A stretch of 64,000 nucleotides of DNA from Molanna angustata. Lineage: Eukaryota > Arthropoda > Insecta > Trichoptera > Molannidae. The notes under the pieces are model-generated. The model had not been told where the DNA came from. It saw only the letters and a list, made by a program, of their open reading frames with translations, and made no database searches. The position numbers were made by a program, and so were the translations under genes. The DNA is taken from positions 5,322,149 through 5,386,148 of the forward strand of contig OY754964.1 in the NCBI GenBank assembly GCA_963576475.1, given 5' to 3'. Every line of letters begins with the position of its first letter. The first letter of the stretch is position 1. This document shows, piece after piece, positions 24,101 to 37,687 of the stretch.

Positions 24101-27100
24101 AAATCAAACAAAATTATCAATTTAAAAAAAGTAAAAATTGTATTTACGTTTTCCCACAAATATCCTCTGTATGTAAATTTGTATAAATGTCATTTCCTAC
24201 ACTTAAAATGTTTTGAAAGTAGTGAATACAAAATATCACATGAATTTTGATTCTAAATAATAATTATTTAATTAATTGAAAAAACTTTAAATATTAAATT
24301 TGTTCATTTTGTTAAGATTAAAGAGAGATTTGCTTTGCTGTAATTGAAATACATATATTAATAAAAGGGGGTGACATTTTTGATTTCAGTCTCCCTTTGA
24401 TATTATGAAACTAAATTGATTAAGAATAAACATTTGAGTGTTTATTTGTGGATCTATAAAAATCCAAAAAAAGAATAAAGAAATGACATTACATTACCAC
24501 ACACACTTATTTCAAACAAACTCACACTTGGTTCATTTTCAAAAGAAAACGTAGATACAAAATTTAACTGAGGTATGCAAAGCAAGATTTTACGTTTTTG
24601 AAGCTGCACAGAACTTAAATTAGCATTTTATAATATATCTCGAGTGCGCGCTAATAATTATTCCTTGCAGATATAACATATTGTTGCATTTTCTTCTAAA
24701 CAATATATACGCTATGTATTTTAATGAGCTGCTACCACAGAATTAACTCGCTAAACTAATTCATACTATCATACAACTGCATAGCAGTTACATATAATGT
24801 GAATTAAATAATATAAGTGGATTATATATGCAACTTTCTGTATAATAATATATAATATCATCCTCCCCATATGGGATTAATATTTTATGTATAGATTACA
24901 TATCCATAAAACAAATTTAACGCCGGTAATCACATATACAAAGTACATTCTCACCGTATACTCAGATTATGGATCGCAATGGAAATGTGGATCTATTATC
25001 ATTCCTATCTTATTTCCTCTCTCTTTCAATACTTTGTTTATGTAGTCTTGCCATTTCACTTACAGTCAATGTGGTCGAACCACCCTAAAGTATTGATTTT
25101 CATTCTATATTTATTTCTACATTCATTCTTAGCTCTATTATAAACTTTTTTACTACAAATTTATACACAAACAATTTCAGATTGTTTTTTTTAGTAATTG
25201 TGATGAGTTAAACTTATGCAAATCAACAATCTACCTTATAGTATTAATATGAATTTAACACATGATTTCAAAATAACAGATTTTAAAACATTTACAAGCA
25301 TACAATTTGATAATACAGTATAGTGATTAATGGCGTTAATTATACTGTAAAAATTACACATTACAAATTAAAAGGAACATAAAACGACTAAAAATTGGTG
25401 TTTACTATTATATCTTTATGTACAAATTGTATTCGTATTTTTCTATTATTTAGACCAATTCAGGAATTTCCTAAATAAAATACCCGCCTATGTCGGTTAA
25501 ACCAAACAAACAAACTGGGAACACACTGTAACTTAATAAATGAAACCTTAGGCTAATCTGATCTAAGTACAGCAGTACATATAATATGCAATAAAGTAAG
25601 CACTTTTTGTCTTCTGTTTTCTATGGCAGTATTGTTTAAAACATAATCGAAACAATAAAGTGAAATAAAAGAATCAATCAATGATAACAATATTGTCTTA
25701 ACGACACTAGTATTTGGAATACAGCCATAATAATAAAAGCTTAGATAGTATAACACCCTTAAGTTGGCACAGAATAGTTTGGCATGGATGACATGTGGTG
25801 AAAAATGACAGTAAACCCTCCTGGCAGATCTCCATTCAAACTCTGACTTTCCAAGATTATTTCTTTATTCCCCATAAATCGGGAAGACAAAAACCTACTT
25901 CAGAACATAACCGTATATAGGACTACTGTCATTTTCACTGAAGATTATCTAAATATCATTTTTATTTATCAATAACAAACAACTTACATAACCATATTAA
26001 ACCTAATTTTATCATTTAAACATAGTTTATACTTAAAATAACTTTACAACAATAATCAATATTATTAAGAATATAAAAAATCAAGCATAGTTATAATCCT
26101 TTTAAAATAAAATAATAAACGCCCAGTATACTGCCAACACATTTTTCATTATAGCAAATAAAGGCCCCCATTTATGGGCCTGCCATTCCATATGGACCGG
26201 ATCCATTTGGAGAGTTGTAAAATTTCCATCACTTTTGTTATTATTTTCAAGCAAAAATAAATTTTGATTCTAATGATGAGTTTAATGTATCATATTAACG
26301 AAAAAATTCTATCTCAAAAATAAGATAAGTAAATAAATTGACAAATCATAATTTACCGAACTTAACCCAAAAATCATTAGTTGATTCGGTAGCTTGAGTT
26401 CCATGCGCCTGTACAACAAAAGTGTCTATAGTGAACTAAGTATATTTACATAAAAAAGTATAAGCTCCACATTATTTTACTATAACAATATACTTATGGA
26501 AGCATGGCATATTCAAATAAAATCAAGTCGAAATGGATCGTCACGATGGAATGGCGCGATGTACTGCTGGTTTTCACACTCGTCACGATGGAATTTCAAT
26601 CATTTGGAATTCCATTTTGGCGTGCCATGTCAATTGGACTGCACGCATTTACAAGCACATTTTGGATAGCGAGAATGGGGGCCTTAAGACAATATGAAGG
26701 TGTTTAATAATTAGTAGGGGGGCAGATAAAAGGAGTACTTATAACAATGGTAATTTTTCTAAACATACATATTGAGCATTGAAGAAAATAATATAGGCTA
26801 TTGATATTATAAATTATTTTTAATGATGCATAACATTTAAAAAAACATCCATTATTTTCCTTTTTGAAAGTGTTCTTGCTTTTATATTAAATTGCACAAT
26901 TTGGATTAAAACTTTGTTTGATTTTTATATTTTTAATATTATTCATTGTGAACTTCCACTTTCTGTAAACGAAACAAACGCTAAACTTAGTGACGATAAT
27001 AATCCTTATTATATTTAATATTTGACCAGAAAAATACACTAAATATAATTGTGGATTCCATCTAAAGTTTATTTACAATGTTTTTTAAATGCCGATACAT

Positions 27101-27292
27101 TGTGATGTACTAAATAATACACTCCATTGACACAAACAATAGTACTTAGTACAGTTTTTTTTTTTTGAAAATATGTAAATTATACACTAATAAAGCAATT
27201 GATGTGATCATTTGTTAAAATATTTTTACATCAATATTTTCTTTTTTTTATATAAAACAAAGATGCTATGTATTATATTATTTTACCATTAA

Positions 27293-28122
27293 GGGGCTGT
27301 TTCACCAAACTCCGAATAAGTCTCGAATAACTATTCGGCAAATAGTGCTATTCGCCGGTTAAAATGTTTTGAATAAAATTTGCGTTTCACCATCGTTGGA
27401 TAAGTTCCGAATAGTAAATTGACGAATAACGATGGCAACGTCGCATTTTCATAGACAAATACATAGAAATGTACTAGTTTTCAAATTCTTCTATGGACAA
27501 CCGCCAAATGCGTTTCATTTTGACGTTTAAGTTTTAGGTACGTTAAGATCGAATCTTTTGAATTTAAATAACAATAAACAATATTCTTTGTATGTAAATT
27601 AATACTTAATTTTACATTTGAATGACATTATTTAAATAACAAATATAATAAAGTAATGTTTTAATATATCAAAGTATGTATTTACTTCATTGTATTTGTC
27701 GTAATTCGATATTTTATCAAGTCACATATCATTGATACTGTAAGCTTTGACAAGCGAAATTTTCTATTAAAATCAACTTCATCGAATTTGACGAAGTAAT
27801 CTTTTCATGGCCTAATATTTTATCTATTTGTGTAGGAAACATTTCCGCTTCAAGAACATCGTCTAATGCCTCGAATAAAATCATATTTAAAAGAAAATAA
27901 CAATGAAACACGTGATACCGGCAATGAAATGCAACTGTCAAAGTGACAAATAAAGTTCCGAATAACTTTACTGGGTAGGTAAAGTCCCCTATAAGTTACT
28001 TGTCACTTTATCTGACGAGTAGCGCTATTCGGGAGTGGTGAAACGCAATTTTTACTTCGCTTGAGACATAACCGCTGAATAGGCATAATCGAGAGATATT
28101 CGGGACCTGGTGAAACAGCCCC
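27293..28122 (-). mobile_element. PIF/Harbinger-type element, copy 1 (830 bp)
   Basis: Ends GGGGCTGTTTCACCAAAC and the complement of GGGGCTGTTTCACCAGG, with further inner inverted repeats. Flanks are TAA (27290-27292) and TTA. On the minus strand a frame reads MILFEALDDVLEAEMFPTQI; in a shifted frame KFRLSKLTV and DLIKYRI follow, resembling the 'FRLSK-x-TV' block at the N terminus of Harbinger transposases. The catalytic DDE part is missing. It is nearly the same as the inverted copy at 54327-55155. Confidence 0.8.
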
Positions 28123-28184
28123 TTAATATCATTTGGTCAATATTTTCTTTCGTTAAGGACCGATTTTAAATATTCAACAGACCG

Positions 28185-28185
<1 letters not shown>

Positions 28186-28257
<72 letters not shown>
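28186..28257. repeat. (AT)n microsatellite
   Basis: About 36 uninterrupted AT dinucleotides. Confidence 0.95.
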
Positions 28258-28258
<1 letters not shown>

Positions 28259-31200
28259 CAAATGGGCAACCCTAGCCATTATAAGTGTGCATAATATAAG
28301 TGTGATTTTTTTTCAATGTGGAAATATAATTTATCAGAGATTTCATATAAAATAATTAATTTGGGACAAACAATCTTCGAATCATATAAACAATATACGA
28401 TACAGGTATTATTTTATTCAATAATTTGGTCTGAACCTTCACAGAAACAAAATGATAGTTTAGATCACAAACTAGGGAAGGTTGCCCATGACTGATCTAT
28501 ATTTTGCAACATGATTTCAAATGCTTTAAGTGCAAAAAATCTGTGTATTCAACGATTTTATATGTTCATTTCTATAGATAAATACAGGAATGTTAACAAA
28601 TATAATATTTATTATTAAATTTATAAATAACAGAGACACAATTCGACAATCACGCAGAGTAAAATATAATCTTTCAAATATTTCTTTAAATGTTTTATAC
28701 GCATGAAAACTGAATATTAAGTACAATAAACATATCAATGTAATGTTGACAAATGCCGTCACAAAAAACTGAACACAAGTCGGTATATATTCATTGAAAA
28801 GTAATAGTAAAACAATTATACATTTCGGTACGAGTGACAAACTTACAAATTTCATAGGCGGCACCAAATTGACAATGCAGAATTTCAATTTTTTAAAAAG
28901 CAGCTGTGGTTCTACACAAAAAAAAAATCAAACAAGCCTTTTTGTATATATATTTTTTTTTAAATAAATGAAAGATATGCCCTTCCCGTAAATTCTGGAT
29001 TCCCAGTGATGTTTTGTGATTGTGCTTACACCTTAACATACCAAAGATAATCCATACTTTTTATATAATATTTGAATCTTATAAATAATTATATTTATTT
29101 TCATATAAAATGATAGATAAAATTCAACACTTAAATTTCATTTACTAACAATAAAACATAATTAAAAAAAGCATTTAAATGTGTAATTTTCATATGCCCG
29201 TAATATATTTCATTGTATTGATATTAATTTAAAAATAAATGTATTAAAATCACATGCATTTTTGTAGTAAACAACAGTGCCCTCTTAATTAATCCTCTAA
29301 TTTTTACAAGACTTTCTGAAATATGATCATGCCCTTTCATGCATAGACATAAGTACAATCAAATGAACTGAGGATTTTCGCCGTAATAATATTTATACGT
29401 TACTTTATATATTTTTATGTAAAAATCAACTCTTGACATAATATCTTCTTTTTTGTTCTATCATTATTCACTACTTATAAAAATATATTATAAATTAATT
29501 TCCAAGAGTAACATCTCTGAGTAAACACATGTTTATATTATTAAGAGGGCTATGTGCAATATATTTATACCATAATGGAACAAATTCAACAAAAGTCAAA
29601 AAAGTGTCAACAAAATCATTATTCTTTCATTGAGGTGAGTGAAATGTAGGTCTGGCAGAAGATAAGTAAAAGCATAATAAATTTTGTTAAAATGTCCCAT
29701 TTAAAAGTAAACCAGCAGGATTTCTCAGAAATTCAGTTTAAAAAATGGGCATTAATTAATTAACTCGTGTTATTGTGAAATACGACTTATAGAAATTATT
29801 TGCAATAGAGATGTATTTTTTTATTATTTTTTTTATCATACAATTACCATTTTTTTAGAAATAAACCTTTTACTATTAATGTCAGAATTACTGTTCCATA
29901 ATGGTATTAAAATGCTGATTACATTAAAATATATATAATGTGAAACTATTTTGTGATAAATGAACTACTAAACTTCTCTTACTACAAATGAATGTCAGAA
30001 ACGATTAAATAATAAAATCAGCACAAAAAATGCACATGAACAACAATTTATTTTCATTACAAAAACTTGGGTGATTATATCACATAATATAAAAATTTTA
30101 ATCTCAAATATCCTTACAAAAAAAAAAATAAACAATTACAATGTATATATATTATGTACACAGTGAAGTTTTGAGCCAAAAGTCTATAATACACAACGTG
30201 ATTAATAACTTTAAACAAAATTGCATTAGTAAAGTTTTAATTTTAAAAATATGTAACGCATTTTAAAAACGAAACATGATCAAAACTAAATTTTTTTGTA
30301 ATTTTTAGATATATTAAAACAAAACTATAATAATTTCATTCAGATCTAATGTAGTACGTACTAGTGACAACACCATTTTTGCAAATATTTATTTTCCAAG
30401 TATAATTTAGAAGGGGTCTGTTTACGCAGATCCCGACCCGATGTTGCACTCTGTGCAGCCCACATGATCTCTCACGTTATTTGCCAATATACAATATTAT
30501 GTTGCCAACTTGACAGAACAAATCTGTCTCGAATAACGCTTCTAGTACGTAATACACAACTCTATGAACAATTTGCGTATTTATTTTTATCTCAAAACAT
30601 GCATCATCCTGGTAGGATTAGTGAAGTAAAACAAAAATATTAGCTATAAACTTCATAAATAAATATCAATTATAATTTTAATTTTCTTTTAATTCAAATA
30701 ATTTTTAATAATGAATATACAATATTATAATAAAAAAGACCAAATTGAAACAAATCAAATTTGATTATATATTTGGTCGCATACTATACAAAGATAGTAC
30801 CGAAGAGTAACACTGAGCTGAGCTGAGCATAGCCAGTAGATAATAAAATCCTTGAATGTAAAGAAAAATATTACATGTTTCATGTATCACTTTAAAAACA
30901 TACAACATAACACAATCATGATGAAAATAATTAAATTGAAAAAATAAGACAACAAATTTGAAAAAATCTACATAAAATATATATATGTAATAATTAATTT
31001 AAAAAAAAATAATCACAAACAAAAAAAATATATATTTAATGGTTTATTTTCAAAATATTGGATAAGAAAATACAACGTACGTAACGACCAATGTAACATT
31101 TTACGCCGCAAAGAATATACTAAGTTTTTTAAATTTTAATGTTGTGTATGTAAAAATAAATGCCATCAGTCTTTTATTTGCGGGAGAGAACTGATTGGTT

Positions 31201-33369
31201 GATCGAAAAAACCCGAGGGCAAGAAACAAATCAGAGACGACAACGGTATTGAAAGTTAAATAAGTGGATTATTTTTAATAAATAAAAATACATTATCACT
31301 GATCACAATAAGCAGCATCCTGTGTATGACAAACAATATCTATGGAATGGATGCACAACATCAAATAGCATACAGTCACTGAGTGCGAGTAATTATTTGA
31401 CTGATTTAATAAGCTAAATATTTGTATTAAAAACCTGAAGAATAAAATATATATATTATTCTATTAATACGGATATACTTTTGTTTTTCATTTTAAATGA
31501 ATTTAAAAAATATACAGTATACATATATAATATATAAAAAGGGTATACACAATTCACATTACTCAGATTGTCCAAGATAATTTTAAATTAGTTTAAAAAA
31601 ACTATGAAAACTTTGCTGTAGATATATAATTATGTATTTATATGTATTTATTTATTGCTATGAAAAATAAACTGATCAAATGTATATGGAAAATTATTAA
31701 TAAATAATAAAATCTGATATAATAACATAATTGACAACATTAAATACAAATTAAAATGGATACACAACACAATATAACAGCTTATGTATAACATTTAGTG
31801 AACAATAACCTTTTTAATATTAAAAGTGAATTTTTTACTATTTTATTTTTACACGCAAATAAAAAAATGAATAATAAAATCATAACAATATTAATAACTA
31901 CCTGATATTTCTATGTACAATAATCATTAATAGACGAGCAGTTTAAACGCAGTAAATTGACAATTACTGAAATGTTTAATCGCCAATTAGACACTGAAGA
32001 TTTCATCATTTTTGAGGAATCAAGTGAGTTGATCATCGACTATAATATCATTTAATGATTCGGTGGATATTTTGTGGTAGTTAATTCAAATATAATTATC
32101 GACTATTTTAACTGTCACTTTCTGGTTTCACAGAAAACAAGTTGTTTTGTTTTATGTTAAATTTAAGCATCTTATTAAATTATTGTTATTTATGTTTTAA
32201 CAATGTGGTAGAGTGGTGTGTGAGTGGGATGTATCTAAGAGCGAAAGAGATGAATGTATGCTGTAGGAATGGCGGGGGCAGGCGGGCGATGCCATTCTGT
32301 TACTGGTGGTGACAGAGAGACATATTGTTGTTAATAAAAGAGATAATTACTATACAAGATCACGTGTATTGAATTTCTTCCTTGTTCCAAAGAAACTATA
32401 ATATACTCAGGAAGAGAATACACCACAGTGGTGCAGCCGTAGAATGAATACCTACTAATATTGTATCAACGAAATTATCACCATGTTTATAAATACTTAA
32501 TATAATACTACGACAGTAAACTCCATTTTTTATTGTACATGGAAATATCCGACATAAAAGTTTTTAAAGCGATACAAACACTGGAATTGATTAAAATAAC
32601 GATAATTAAATTGAATTAAAATTATTTTAAAACTGAACATGAAATAATTGTGTACATATATTATATTTATGTCACATATTAAGTTAAATATTATACAAAG
32701 CTCAATAATCAAAGAGACTATGGAGAAATAATATTTGGTTAACATTGAAATTCGTAAAACCAAAACTCGCTTAAGCGAGGATATTTTTGCATTAGTAAAA
32801 TTAAACACGCAAATTAATATGAATGCATTCTTCACACTTAAAATACAATAAAATTATAATAATATGTCAATTATTAAAACTTAAAGCAATGAACACTTTG
32901 AAAAAAATTAACTAAAAAAGTAGATTAGATCCTTACATGCTTAAAAAGTAAATAATATTAAAATGTCAATTGATTACATTAGTTATTTGCATAGACAATA
33001 AAATGTTCTTTAAAAATAGTAGTACAGTTCAATAGACAAACCTTAATACATAATATACCTCTATAGTTAGACAAGGTGATGCGCTGCGCTTTCCAAAGTT
33101 ATTTCTAGTACTTTCTTATAACATAATATTCTCCAAACATACCAATATAAAATTAAGGTACCATAATTTTGTATTCAAACTTCTCAATACCAAAACTTGA
33201 AACTATCCATAATGCTAAGTAAAATTTAACGTTAACTAATCACCACACATTACCATAAACAACCATTGGAAGACACAATAGTTCACCTCGCCAGTAAATC
33301 AACTCAACACATTCAACAATCTGATATCTCTTCACACGATACGTTAATATATTTACACACATCGAAATA

Positions 33370-35956
33370 TTAATTCTTGCTTTTGGTAGCTGAATTCTTG
33401 GAATTCTTAAGCTCTTCACACTTGGCAAAGTCAATTTGGGCGTAAGTGAATGCGGGGGCGACAGCTAGGGGCGTGGTGGGGGGTCGGGGACTTCGCTCGG
33501 CAGGAGGATCCAGCTCCAGGCTGGCGTAGTGCAGTCTGCTGCCCTCCCTCTCTCTCTCTCCTACCACGGATCCTGGACGGGACCCTCCCGGAGTGCCGCC
33601 CAGCTCGCTGCTCACGGAGGACGGTCTGGACCGAGGCGCTCCCCCAGACTCAGAGTTCACGCTTGGTGGCCGACTTCCCGAGCCGTTTCCCTTCTTCTTG
33701 TTGTTCACCGAACTCGGACGCGATGCCAGCTTCTGGTGCTGGCCGTTTTGAGACATCAAAGACTCGTACCCGTCCAGATCACCTTTGCACTTGTTATCGT
33801 ACAATGTCCCGGCCAGTTGTCGATTCAGCACGGATTCCACTGGCTTGGGCGATCCAGACTTGACGTTTCTCGGTTCACACATTTCTCCGGCAGCTATGGG
33901 TTTGAAGTTGGCCGTAACAGTTTGTGTCTGACTTATAACCAATATGGGTTTTTTCACAATTTGAACCTGATTAATGTTGACGTTGGATTTTGTCAACGGA
34001 TTGGACACCAAAGTTTTACTAGCCAAAGGATTGGAAGATAGAAAACCTTGATTTTCTTTACAATTAGAGTCAGTGTTCCTAATGAGGGATGTATTTGTTG
34101 AAAATGCAGGCACAGAAATTTTTCTGGGAATATTCTGAAGTTTGCACGTCATTATGGATTGATTTCCGTTGGGAGGTTTGGTCTTGGACATAGACTCTAT
34201 AAATGGATACATACGAGATGACGACTCATCGACAGACTTCTGTTGAATCAGTTTAGCTTTAGTGGGTGCATTTGGATTTAAATTAATATAATCAAAATCA
34301 GGGGGTAGAACTCTGGATACTTTGGTTGCATTGTTTAGTAATTGCTTCATATCTTTATCCACAGTAGGTTTATTTATCAAAGAGCATTCATTCTCTCTAA
34401 CTGTAGTCAATCTATTGGGTACCATCTCCATGTAATCCGAAGCTGCCTCGAAGGAATTGGCAATGGTTTTTTCTATGGAGTGTATTTCAGGTGTAGTATT
34501 AACATTGTCAGCATTTTGCATATGCGATAACTTTAATGTTCCACTGCTGCCATCAACAGGGCACTTTCTATCTGGTGTTATCTCGGAAACACTCAGAGGC
34601 GACTTATTGCTGAAGGGCTTCATAGGAGATCCGGGACTGTTAAGGCTAAAAGGAAAAATGGTTTGCGATTGATTCGCAACCGGCGTTACAGATTCCTTTG
34701 AATTTCTCCGGGTATGATGTTTCTTGGACCTCTTAAGGCTAGAGAAAGGACTGGGTGAGACAGGCGTCACTGGGGATATGCCGGGAGACACCTTGGGAGG
34801 TGTGTCTTTTTGTATCTTGGTTTCTTGCTTGTCTGATGATTCCACCCCTTTCAAAAATGAAGCAATATTAAACATGGGGCTAGCACTAGATGGCTGAATT
34901 TTAGAATCCTTAGGATTATTTGAATTTATGGTTATGGGTAAAGAAGATATACGGTTGCGATTATGTGATTTAGCACTAGCGGCCCGAGTAGTTTTCCAAG
35001 ACATTTCAACATATCCGTCCGGTGTGGAAGATGGTGATCCAACATGCATAGTTTCTATTCCTTGCATAATCTCTGAAGTATGCGGCGACTTTGTCAGAGA
35101 AACTTTTCTCGCAATTTCGGGAATCATTTTAGTAGCAGAGTTATCACCACTTGAAGGATCGGCCGGTTTCATTTCCACATATCCCGAAGACATAACAGCG
35201 ACAGGTGCCATGTCCATGTAACCTTCGGCTTTAGCTATTGCAGTCGGAGATAAAACTGAAGCAACGAGATTACTAACTGGTGTAACACTGACCGGAGGCA
35301 ACGGAGGCGGAGCCATCTCAGTCTTCATAGAAGATGACGAATCTGAACGATTGGTGAAATCCATCTCCATGAGATCATCCAAAGGTTCCACTGAACTGTG
35401 TGTAGAATTATAAGATGGTCGACAAGATCCTGCATATGAAGCCAAAATAGGAGTGCTGGAAGATTTGGTGCCGGTATGTGAAGATCCCATAATATGTGTA
35501 AGTTGACAGTGAGGTGGAGTACCGTGATTTAGTATTCTATTATCTTTATTGTTTCTAGACCTGCTGCCGACAGAGAATGCCCTTGTTCGGGATGAATCAA
35601 TAACAGAACTATGTGTTTCCGGTCGATTGATGACTTTTTTAACATGCTCAGGTCTAGAACCGACGCTGTAAGCTCTCGCTGGTCTATTTTCTTCGTCTTC
35701 TTCTGATGGAGTAAAGTATGAAGTGACTTTTTCAAGATGAAATTCAGAAAACCTAATGTCTGTGGATGGAGTCCCACTGGTGACAGAACAAGTAGAGGCG
35801 GCTGGTGACATAGTATGCAGAGCACCATCTTTGGATGGTTCCATATCTACATAACCATCATCAGTTTTTGTTAAAGGCCCACCATCTAACATTTCCTCAG
35901 CCAATGAAGATGTCCTGGAGTGATTTGATGAATTACAACCCACTCGAGAATGAACC
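33370..35956 (-). CDS. chico: Insulin receptor substrate (IRS/Chico), last coding exon
   Basis: The acceptor ATATTCCAG at 35957 enters in phase 2; 861 codons run to TAA at 33370. IRS proteins are cytosolic adaptors phosphorylated on tyrosine by insulin/IGF receptors; YxxM sites bind the p85/p60 subunit of PI3K. Counting from the GTG valine (the fifth residue of this exon), YxxM sites are at about 31 (YVDMEP), 242 (YMDMAP), 255 (YVEMKP), 311 (YVEMSW) and 504 (YMEMVP). YINLNP (~552) resembles a Grb2/SH2 site, and YASLELD (~806) and YAQIDF (~834) match the C-terminal sites of the family. RAYSVGSRP (~91) and RAFSVGSRS (~112) are basophilic-kinase-like serine sites. Three SRPxSV repeats precede the C terminus. 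The region is otherwise low-complexity Ser/Pro, as expected. The last ~270 bp are clearly GC-richer than the rest. Confidence 0.95.
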
Positions 35957-36075
35957 CTGGAATATCATGAAAACACGAATAGAATTCAAAATATATAGCT
36001 TATAGAATGGCGAAACAAGAATGTTCAAACTATTCAATGGACAATGTCTTTAAGGTAAATGTTGTAAATACTTAC

Positions 36076-36502
36076 ATTCTAATAGGTTCTGTACTGGCCG
36101 GTGACATGGGCATATATCCAGCAGAATCTTGAGGTGACATGCCAATGATAGGTACGGGACTGCTCATCTCAGGAGCACCTCCAATAGAAGACTTCCTCAG
36201 AGGATAATGGTCTTTGAGGGAAATGACACCGCCAAATGAGGAGAAATTCTTTTCTAAACTTTCGGAGAGACCTTTGGAAGAGGATCCCTTCTCGAGGCTC
36301 TCAGACATTAACTTTTCCGGTTGCCAGAAACAGAGGGTTTCATCTCCAGCTTCTTCGGGTATACTCCTTTCGTCCGGAGTTCTGGAATTGATATGCCTTC
36401 CCATAATATGTGGAGTGTCATCCATCAACATGGGAGTGTGTGAAAAGTTGTCAGGCTCGTCGATAGATACACTCGATCCAGCGCTATCGGTGGAATATGC
36501 CC
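36076..36502 (-). CDS. chico: IRS/Chico exon with the first YxxM motif
   Basis: Acceptor TTATAATTCCAG, phase 1 in; donor AGAAT|GTAAGTATT at 36075, phase 2 out; 427 bp. It encodes AYSTDSAGSSVSIDEPDN, a Ser-rich linker with a duplicated SESLEK block, and near its end SAGYMPMSP, the classic p85-binding YMPM site of IRS proteins. Phase 2 joins exactly to the last exon to give EPIRM-VHSRVGCNSSNHSR, a junction that reads as typical insect IRS. The intron to the last exon is only 119 bp. Confidence 0.93.
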
Positions 36503-37462
36503 CTGGAATTATAAAAGAAATATTAGCATCACTTGGATCATTATTCTAAAAAAAGTTTTATTTTTCAAATGTTTTCTTCGACTCTTCACTGCAATCAATA
36601 TATGTTTACATATGACTCAGGTTTGGTAATGTTACTCAAACTGCCTGTCAACAAATATTATTAGATTCACCTTATGAATAATGAATAATTATTATCAAAA
36701 TGAAGCAAATTGTTTTTTTATGAACGATTTTTCTATTTAATGATAGATTTTGAAAAATTATTGAAATATGTAAATGGACACAAGTTGATGTGAGATGATG
36801 ATGTATTCTTAAATGAATCTATAGAATATTTTCAGTGAATGTGATGAAACAACAAAGGTTGGGTGATAATGGATTGAAAAATGAAATGAAAACATTTTAG
36901 AATAGAGAAATGAGAACCAACAAGGAAAGAATTAAAAGATGAAAGTCTGACAAAAATACTTATTACTTATACAATAGTGAAAGATGAGAGATGATCATAG
37001 TTATAAATGACTAGCCTTGTGTGAGAAGATGCAATACCAGAATATCATTTGATTTTATTATCCTAGTATTATAAAATATATTATTGTTGCAAATTTTTTT
37101 CTTTGATACCTTTGTTACTGTCAGTCTTCATGGCTCAATTAGTGTGGCATCTCACTCAATACCAATTACAATCTCAATCTACGCTTAGAACCTAACTACC
37201 TGCCGCCCTATCCTCCATTGTAGGATAGGTTCTTAGCGTCAATTTGAAATTGAGATTGGAATTGGGTGGCAAGAATGAAGCCCCTGGACTCCCAGAAGGG
37301 ACCCAGTTTTGGATCCATAAAACTAACAACATCATGTGTCTACAAAAATGTGGCAACTAGTTATTAAGTTGACATTTGACACTCATATACAAAGTATGAA
37401 AGGATTCGACCAGTTGAAATGACAGGAGTTGTTGCAGTCACAACGAATTATTAATCCCAAAC
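36503..37462 (-). other. IRS intron
   Basis: 960 bp, AT-rich, holding the foldback at 37148-37272 and no exon that I can see. Confidence 0.6.
37148..37272. mobile_element. Small imperfect foldback element
   Basis: The left arm contains 'tacgcttagaaccta' and the right arm 'taggttcttagcgt'. Outer parts (CACTCAATACCAATT / AATTGGGTGG) also pair. Noncoding. Confidence 0.5.
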
Positions 37463-37687
37463 CTGAGTGCGGACTTAGAGGACTGTTGGCGACGACTCCC
37501 GGTGGCGAGTGGCTGATCCCCCGGGAGTACATGCTGTGGGGGCGGTGGGGCGCGGCCACGGCGGGAGGGGGAGGAGGAGGAGCCATGCGGCCGATCCCTC
37601 CCCCGACCCCGCCTCCTGCCGCCCCGCCCGACGGGAGGCTGTCACACCTCTCACGGACACCGCCTCCAATCATCTGAATGCCGCCTG
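37463..37687 (-). CDS. chico: IRS/Chico exon: Gly/Pro/His-rich linker after the PTB domain
   Basis: The acceptor is a NAGNAG site (TTTCCAGCAG), so the exon may start at 37687 or 37684. The donor is CACTCAG|GTTTGG at 37462. Phase 1 at both ends, 225 or 222 bp. It encodes VRERCDSLPS, a Gly-rich run, seven prolines, HRPHSMYSRG and SHSPPGVV. The RCDSLPS and RPHSMYxRGxSHSPP blocks are ones I recognise from insect IRS between the PTB domain and the YxxM region. The exon is strongly GC-rich, unlike its AT-rich introns. Confidence 0.9.

Larger units (their letters stand above)
17650..33369 (-). other. AT-rich interval 3' of the IRS stop codon; candidate very long 3'UTR or intergenic
   Basis: About 15.7 kb between the minisatellite and the IRS stop codon at 33370. 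Only one SINE (20967-21158), one Harbinger-type element (27293-28122) and an (AT)n run were recognised in it, against many more elements per kb on either side. I found no convincing coding exon. Many AATAAA/TTTATT strings occur on both strands, so the cleavage site of the IRS transcript cannot be chosen. Confidence 0.4.

Noticed and set aside
26504..26707. 67-codon frame MAYSNKIK... in the AT-rich interval
   Set aside because: No recognisable domain, no splice sites, and it contains a short repeated 'gtcacgatggaat' segment. It cannot be supported as a gene, although its base composition is somewhat richer than its surroundings.
28526..28888. 120-codon minus-strand frame with hydrophobic stretches
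   Set aside because: Composition matches random AT-rich sequence (F, I, L, N, Y); no motif, no splice sites, no conserved neighbours.
33450..34041. Open frames on the plus strand opposite the IRS last exon (137 and 170 codons)
   Set aside because: Antisense shadows of a GC-rich Ser/Pro coding sequence; the protein on the minus strand is clearly the real one.
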